Assembly (NCBI GenBank): GCA_023426125.1
Contig: JAFABI010000073.1
Coordinates: 1-64,000, forward strand
Length of the DNA stretch: 64,000 nucleotides
Source of the DNA: Bacillota bacterium
GTDB taxonomy: Bacteria > Bacillota > Clostridia > Acetivibrionales > DTU013
Reading direction: 5' to 3'
The notes beneath the pieces were generated by a model that saw nothing but the letters and a program-made list of their open reading frames with translations, was not told where the DNA came from and searched no databases. Below, one piece after another: positions 60,847 to 64,000 of the stretch. The position numbers were made by a program, and so were the translations under genes. Position 1 is the first letter of the stretch, and the number at the start of each line of letters is the position of its first letter.

Positions 60847-61729
60847 TGAACAACTGGGCTATAGCGATATACTTTTAGAGCCTTCTATTCCCATTGGCTT
60901 TGCAAAGCAGCCTCTTAACCGGGACAAATAAAAAAGAGCCCATGATGATCTACGCTACAGCCAATATGGATCCCTACATACCTATAAACAATCTTTCGAC
61001 TGCCCACAAGCATTACAAAACCCATACCAACCTTTGCTCGAGTACCAAGAGTACCTTGGAAACCATATGCAATCGGCAGACTGCATATGACCCCCAGTAT
61101 ATCATCCGCCCATCCAGGAACAGCTGCAAAACCACTGCAGCAGGCTTGGCTCAAGTATCTCTACCTGTCTCGGGGACTGCCGCCGTTTTTAGCAGGCAGG
61201 CTGAAGAAGGGGGATGTGATACCTGCGGAACCCTTGATAATCTTAGCTCGAACCTTGCAAATCCTTTTCGACCCTATTGCAACGGAATAATCAACAGTAC
61301 ATACCGCGAAATTAACGGCATGACAGCTTCAACCGCTGCAATAAAGCCTTGGAAGACCTGCAAAGCTCTTCTCGCCGACTGATATCAAGCCTAAACCTGC
61401 TAAAGAGAGACCTGGTATCAATCTTTGACCGAATATTACAAAGCCCGGAAGACCCTGTAACATTCTTGGCTCAACCATCACGAACCCTTGTGATAATATT
61501 GTGCCCGTGAAGGAAAGGAATACACGTGGAATTTTGTGGGTTTTAAAAAATCATATGTTCAAATGATGAATAATATTAGAAGTAATCCTGCATAATGAAA
61601 GATTTATTGAAGCAAATCAAATATTATATGAAATAATTTATCTATCAAGTTGCAAAAATATTGAAAATATAATAAAATAGCTAATATTAACAATAAGGGC
61701 GGAACATCGGTCCGGCCGGGAGGAAGAAT
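60847..61729. other. Long stretch without a convincing gene
   Basis: A 162-codon frame at 60894-61382 (from which MIYATANMDPYIPINNLSTA is the likely start at 60942) is possible but has low coding quality, an odd Ser/Thr/Cys-rich composition and a weak ribosome site. Opposite-strand frames (60915-61154) look better in hydrophobicity but are short and broken by stops. Several TTGGCTCAA/GCTCGAG-like pieces recur (61036, 61148, 61244, 61468) without regular spacing. 61540-61729 is AT-rich and holds the aminotransferase promoter and GGGAGG. It may be a decayed gene. Confidence 0.4.
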
Positions 61730-63013
61730 ATGAGTAAATTCAATGAGTTGAAAAAAGAAGACCTGCAAGATTTGCTGGTTCGTTTGAATAAAAAATACGA
61801 TGAATTCATTTCACAGAAGCTTAAGCTGGATATGTCCAGGGGCAAGCCCGGAGCCGACCAGCTGGAGCTTTCCATGAAGATGCTGGATTATCCGTCAAGC
61901 ACGGATAGCTGCAAGACGGCAGACGGCACCGATTGCAGAAATTATGGACTTGTTGACGGCATCCCCGAAGCAAAAGCACTGTTTGCAGAAATGCTGGAAG
62001 TATCGCCAAAGGAAATCATTCTTGGCGAAAATGCGAGCCTGAGCATGATGTATGATTCAATCGCCAGGGCGATGATGCTGGGAGTGTATGGAGGAGCAAA
62101 ACCCTGGGGCAAGCAGCCGGCAGTTAAATTTCTTTGCCCCAGCCCCGGATATGACAGGCATTTTGCCATATGCCAGCTGCTTAACATTGAAATGATCACC
62201 ATTGAGATGAAATCCGACGGTCCCGACATGGACAAAATCGAAGAGCTGGTAGCGGCGGATGAAGCAATAAAAGGCATCTGGTGCACTCCCAAGTACAGCA
62301 ATCCGGAAGGGATTACCTATTCCGATGAAGTGGTGCGGCGCTTCGCAAATATGAAAATCAAGGCGGATGATTTCAGGATATTCTGGGATAATGCCTATGT
62401 AGTACACCATCTTACAGACAAGCCCGATAAGCTGCTGAACATCATGCAGGCCTGCAAGGATGCCGGCAACCCCGACAGGGTCTTCATGTTTGCATCCACC
62501 TCCAAGGTTACTTTTCCGGGTGCCGGCATAGCCGTAATGGCTGCCAGCGAAAACAATATTGCTTTTATAAAGAAACAGCTGGGAATCAGGACCATAGGTC
62601 CAGATAAAATAAACCAGTTGAAGCACGTGGCTTTCCTGAAGGATATGAAAGGAATCGAAAGTCACATGAAGAAGCATGCCGAAATACTCAAACCCAAATT
62701 TGACATGGTGCTGGATATACTGGAAAGCGAGCTTGGCGGCAAAGACATCTCCTGGTGGAACAAACCCAGGGGAGGCTATTTCATCAGCCTTGATACATTG
62801 CCGGGGTGCGCCAGAGAGACTCTGTCAATGGCTTCCAATGCAGGCGTAATCATGACTTCGGCCGGAGCTACCTACCCATACGGCAAGGATCCCCAGGACA
62901 GGAACATTCGAATCGCTCCCACCTTGCCTCCGGTTTCAGAGCTTAAGAAGGCTATGGAATTGCTCTGTGTATGTGTGCAGATTGCAAGCGTAAAAAAGCT
63001 TCTGGCAAATTAA
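61730..63013 (+). CDS. Class I aminotransferase (PF12897-type)
   Basis: 427 residues behind CCGGGAGGAAG. It belongs to the aspartate-aminotransferase-like group PF12897: LKLDMSRGKPGADQLELS in part, RNYGLVDGIPEAKALFA and GENASLSMMYDSIARA. The PLP-lysine is Lys in FASTSKVTFPGAGI, with the tyrosine pocket in FWDNAYVVHHL and Arg in RIAPTLPPVSE. It transfers amino groups between amino acids and 2-oxo acids; the exact substrate is unknown. Terminator-like hairpin about 330 bp downstream. Confidence 0.88.
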   Translation: MSKFNELKKEDLQDLLVRLNKKYDEFISQKLKLDMSRGKPGADQLELSMKMLDYPSSTDSCKTADGTDCRNYGLVDGIPEAKALFAEMLEVSPKEIILGENASLSMMYDSIARAMMLGVYGGAKPWGKQPAVKFLCPSPGYDRHFAICQLLNIEMITIEMKSDGPDMDKIEELVAADEAIKGIWCTPKYSNPEGITYSDEVVRRFANMKIKADDFRIFWDNAYVVHHLTDKPDKLLNIMQACKDAGNPDRVFMFASTSKVTFPGAGIAVMAASENNIAFIKKQLGIRTIGPDKINQLKHVAFLKDMKGIESHMKKHAEILKPKFDMVLDILESELGGKDISWWNKPRGGYFISLDTLPGCARETLSMASNAGVIMTSAGATYPYGKDPQDRNIRIAPTLPPVSELKKAMELLCVCVQIASVKKLLAN

Positions 63014-63189
63014 GGAGCACCAGAAGTTATATTTTCGCCAGTGCTAAACATTGTGGCTCCAAAATGGTATTAAGCATTAGGATACCGACCGATGAATCAT
63101 ATTTTTTTTATAGTATGCCTGCAACCGCAAAAGGCGGCCGTAGACAGCCGCACCTCCGGTGCATGGTAGGAGTTCATCGCTAAATATAC

Positions 63190-63218
63190 TTGATTTGTCG
63201 ATGGCAGAGTAATATAAT
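63190..63218 (+). promoter_or_regulatory. Promoter of the candidate ncRNA
   Basis: TTGATT (63190-63195), 17 bp, TATAAT (63213-63218). No ORF with a start and ribosome site follows before the terminator at 63345. Confidence 0.65.
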
Positions 63219-63224
63219 GGTTTC

Positions 63225-63377
63225 GGGTTTCCATCTTTCAAAGGTTCGGGGACACACCCGCTTAGTCACGGGTCACGGGATATAAGCAGCGAATGTCCCC
63301 GTTTGAATGGATGCCTTGAATCAATCTCATATTCATAATGTTTTGGCGGGATTCTCATGATCCCGCGCTTTTTTTGT
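63225..63377 (+). ncRNA. Candidate small structured RNA
   Basis: Between the promoter above and the terminator at 63345-63377 lies GGGGACACACCCGC (63247), CGGGTC and GAATGTCCCC (about 63293): outer stem GGGGACA/TGTCCCC with an inner ACCCG/CGGGT hairpin. The same outer and inner pairs occur in the four tandem units before purB. Size about 150 nt. No coding sign. Inference, not a known RNA family. Confidence 0.5.
63345..63377 (+). terminator. Intrinsic terminator
   Basis: GGCGGGAT and ATCCCGCG pair around TCTCATG and are followed by CTTTTTTTG. Confidence 0.8.
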
Positions 63378-63385
63378 GGTATAAT
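63376..63385 (+). promoter_or_regulatory. Extended -10 promoter before the purB repeats
   Basis: TGTGGTATAAT carries a TG just before the -10 (TG-G-TATAAT, -10 at 63380-63385). No clear -35. Transcription would start at the first repeat unit. Confidence 0.55.
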
Positions 63386-63388
63386 GTG

Positions 63389-63740
63389 AAGGGACACACC
63401 CGCATGAGGTATTCCTCAAGGGCCGAGCCATGAAGAATGCGTTACGGGTCCAGGGAATGTCCCTTTTTGAAGAGTGAAGGGACACCACACGCACGAGGTA
63501 TTCCTCAAGGGTCGAGCCATGAAGAATGCATTAGGGGTCCAGGGAACGTCCCTTTTTGAAGAGTGAAGTGACACCACACGCACGAGGTATTCCTCAAGGG
63601 CCGAGCCATGAAGAATGTGTTACGGGTCCAGGGAATGTCCCTTTTTGAAGAGTGAAGGGACACACACACGAGGTATTCCTCAAGGGGCAAGTCATTAAGT
63701 AATTGTTATGGGTCCAGGGAACGTCCCTTTTCAATAATAG
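63389..63740 (+). repeat. Four tandem ~89-bp structured units before purB
   Basis: Units begin near 63389, 63477, 63566 and 63655. Each reads AAGGGACAC...CGAGGTATTCCTCAAGG, then GAGCCATGAAGAATG, GGGTCCAGGGAA and GTCCCTTTTTGAAGAGTG (unit 4 is shorter and diverged). GGGAC pairs with GTCCC, ACCCG or ACACG with CGGGT in most units, and GAGGTATTCCTC is a small hairpin. Every unit ends in a T-run, so each resembles a terminator. Confidence 0.9.
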
Positions 63741-63763
63741 AGCAGATATTGGAGGTACCAATT

Positions 63764-64000
63764 TTGAAAAATACTTACGAGAGCCCCTTTAACGCCCGAT
63801 ACGCCAGCAAAGAGATGCAGGAGCTATTTTCCGGCGATATGAAATTCAGGACCTGGCGAAGGCTTTGGATCGCTCTTGCGGAAGCAGAAATGGAATTGGG
63901 ACTCGGGGTCACACAGGAACAAATCGATGAATTGAAAAAGTTTAAGGACGATATCAACTATGAAGTAGCCGAGAAGAAAGAGAAGGAAGTACGTCATGAC
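63764..64000 (+). CDS. purB: Adenylosuccinate lyase, N-terminal part (cut by window edge)
   Basis: TTG 63764, seven bases after GGAGGT. The 79 visible residues, MKNTYESPFNARYASKEMQE, FRTWRRLWIALAEAEMELGLG-type N-terminus and EVAEKKEKEVRHD, match PurB of the fumarase/aspartase family: SRYASKEM and EVRHDVMA(H) are the first conserved blocks. It makes fumarate in two steps of purine synthesis. The active-site SSXMPXKXN lies beyond the window. The leader with four tandem structured units is unusual. Confidence 0.93.
   Translation, partial: MKNTYESPFNARYASKEMQELFSGDMKFRTWRRLWIALAEAEMELGLGVTQEQIDELKKFKDDINYEVAEKKEKEVRHD

Noticed and set aside
63389..63740. CRISPR array
   Set aside because: Units are ~89 bp and abut directly; there are no unique spacers of constant length and no cas genes.
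63380..63760. Purine riboswitch before purB
   Set aside because: The conserved junction and kissing-loop sequences of the purine aptamer are not seen; only repeated stem units are present.
1..64000. tRNA or rRNA genes
   Set aside because: No cloverleaf with a GTTC-type T loop and CCA-type end, and no rRNA segment, was noticed on reading both strands; a tRNAscan run would be decisive.

Overview
The window looks like a chromosomal piece of a Gram-positive, strictly anaerobic Clostridia-type bacterium, probably related to the Ruminiclostridium/Acetivibrio group. This rests on gene order (rplS-rbgA-rnhB-ylqG-ylqH-yraN; rnc-smc-ftsY; ylxM-ffh-rpsP-khpA-rimM-trmD-rplS), on FapR-controlled fatty acid genes, a T-box before serS, a Firmicutes-type LexA box before recA, frequent TTG/GTG starts with GGAGG ribosome binding sites, and an acyl-CoA dehydrogenase/EtfAB operon. 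Species assignment is inference.

About 1-21,900 is an accessory, decayed, low-synteny region. It carries an IS66 tail, a frameshifted and internally deleted IS110 transposase, two deleted IS1182-type copies that flank a GntR-ABC operon, and group II intron remnants on both sides of a truncated methyltransferase gene. Between these lie genes of the kind often found in resistance or mobile islands: a GrpB-aminoglycoside phosphotransferase-kinase fusion, a P-loop kinase, a Bcr/CflA-type drug exporter behind an attenuator-like hairpin, a two-component system with a lipoprotein, two nucleotidyltransferases of the aminoglycoside-modifying type and GNAT acetyltransferases (one broken). A secreted copper-amine-oxidase-N domain protein also sits here.

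About 21,900-64,000 is core chromosome: serS with T-box; cinA-murJ; recA-recX; a leftward acd-etfB-etfA operon whose EtfA carries a two-cluster ferredoxin domain; rimO-pgsA; fapR-plsX-fabH-fabD-fabG-acpP, then fabF; rnc, a radical SAM gene, smc, ftsY; a UPF0182 membrane protein; an orphan OadG-like subunit; ylxM-ffh-rpsP-khpA-rimM-trmD; rplS; lepB-rbgA; rnhB-ylqG-ylqH-yraN; a dipeptidase; a class I aminotransferase; and the start of purB. The genes serve fatty acid and phospholipid synthesis, protein targeting and secretion (ffh, ftsY, lepB), ribosome maturation (rimM, trmD, rbgA, rimO, rnc) and DNA repair and chromosome organisation (recA, recX, smc).

The less expected signals lie between the core genes. 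A MITE-like element with inverted ends occurs at 23.6 and 56.7 kb. Palindromic repeats with constant ends and varying cores occur at 2.65, 30.1, 30.2, 41.0 and 50.3 kb. A perfect 26-bp hairpin contains the stop codon of the radical SAM gene. Just before purB there are four tandem ~89-bp structured units behind an extended -10 promoter, and a fifth, diverged unit in its own promoter-to-terminator cassette. No tRNA, rRNA or CRISPR array was seen.
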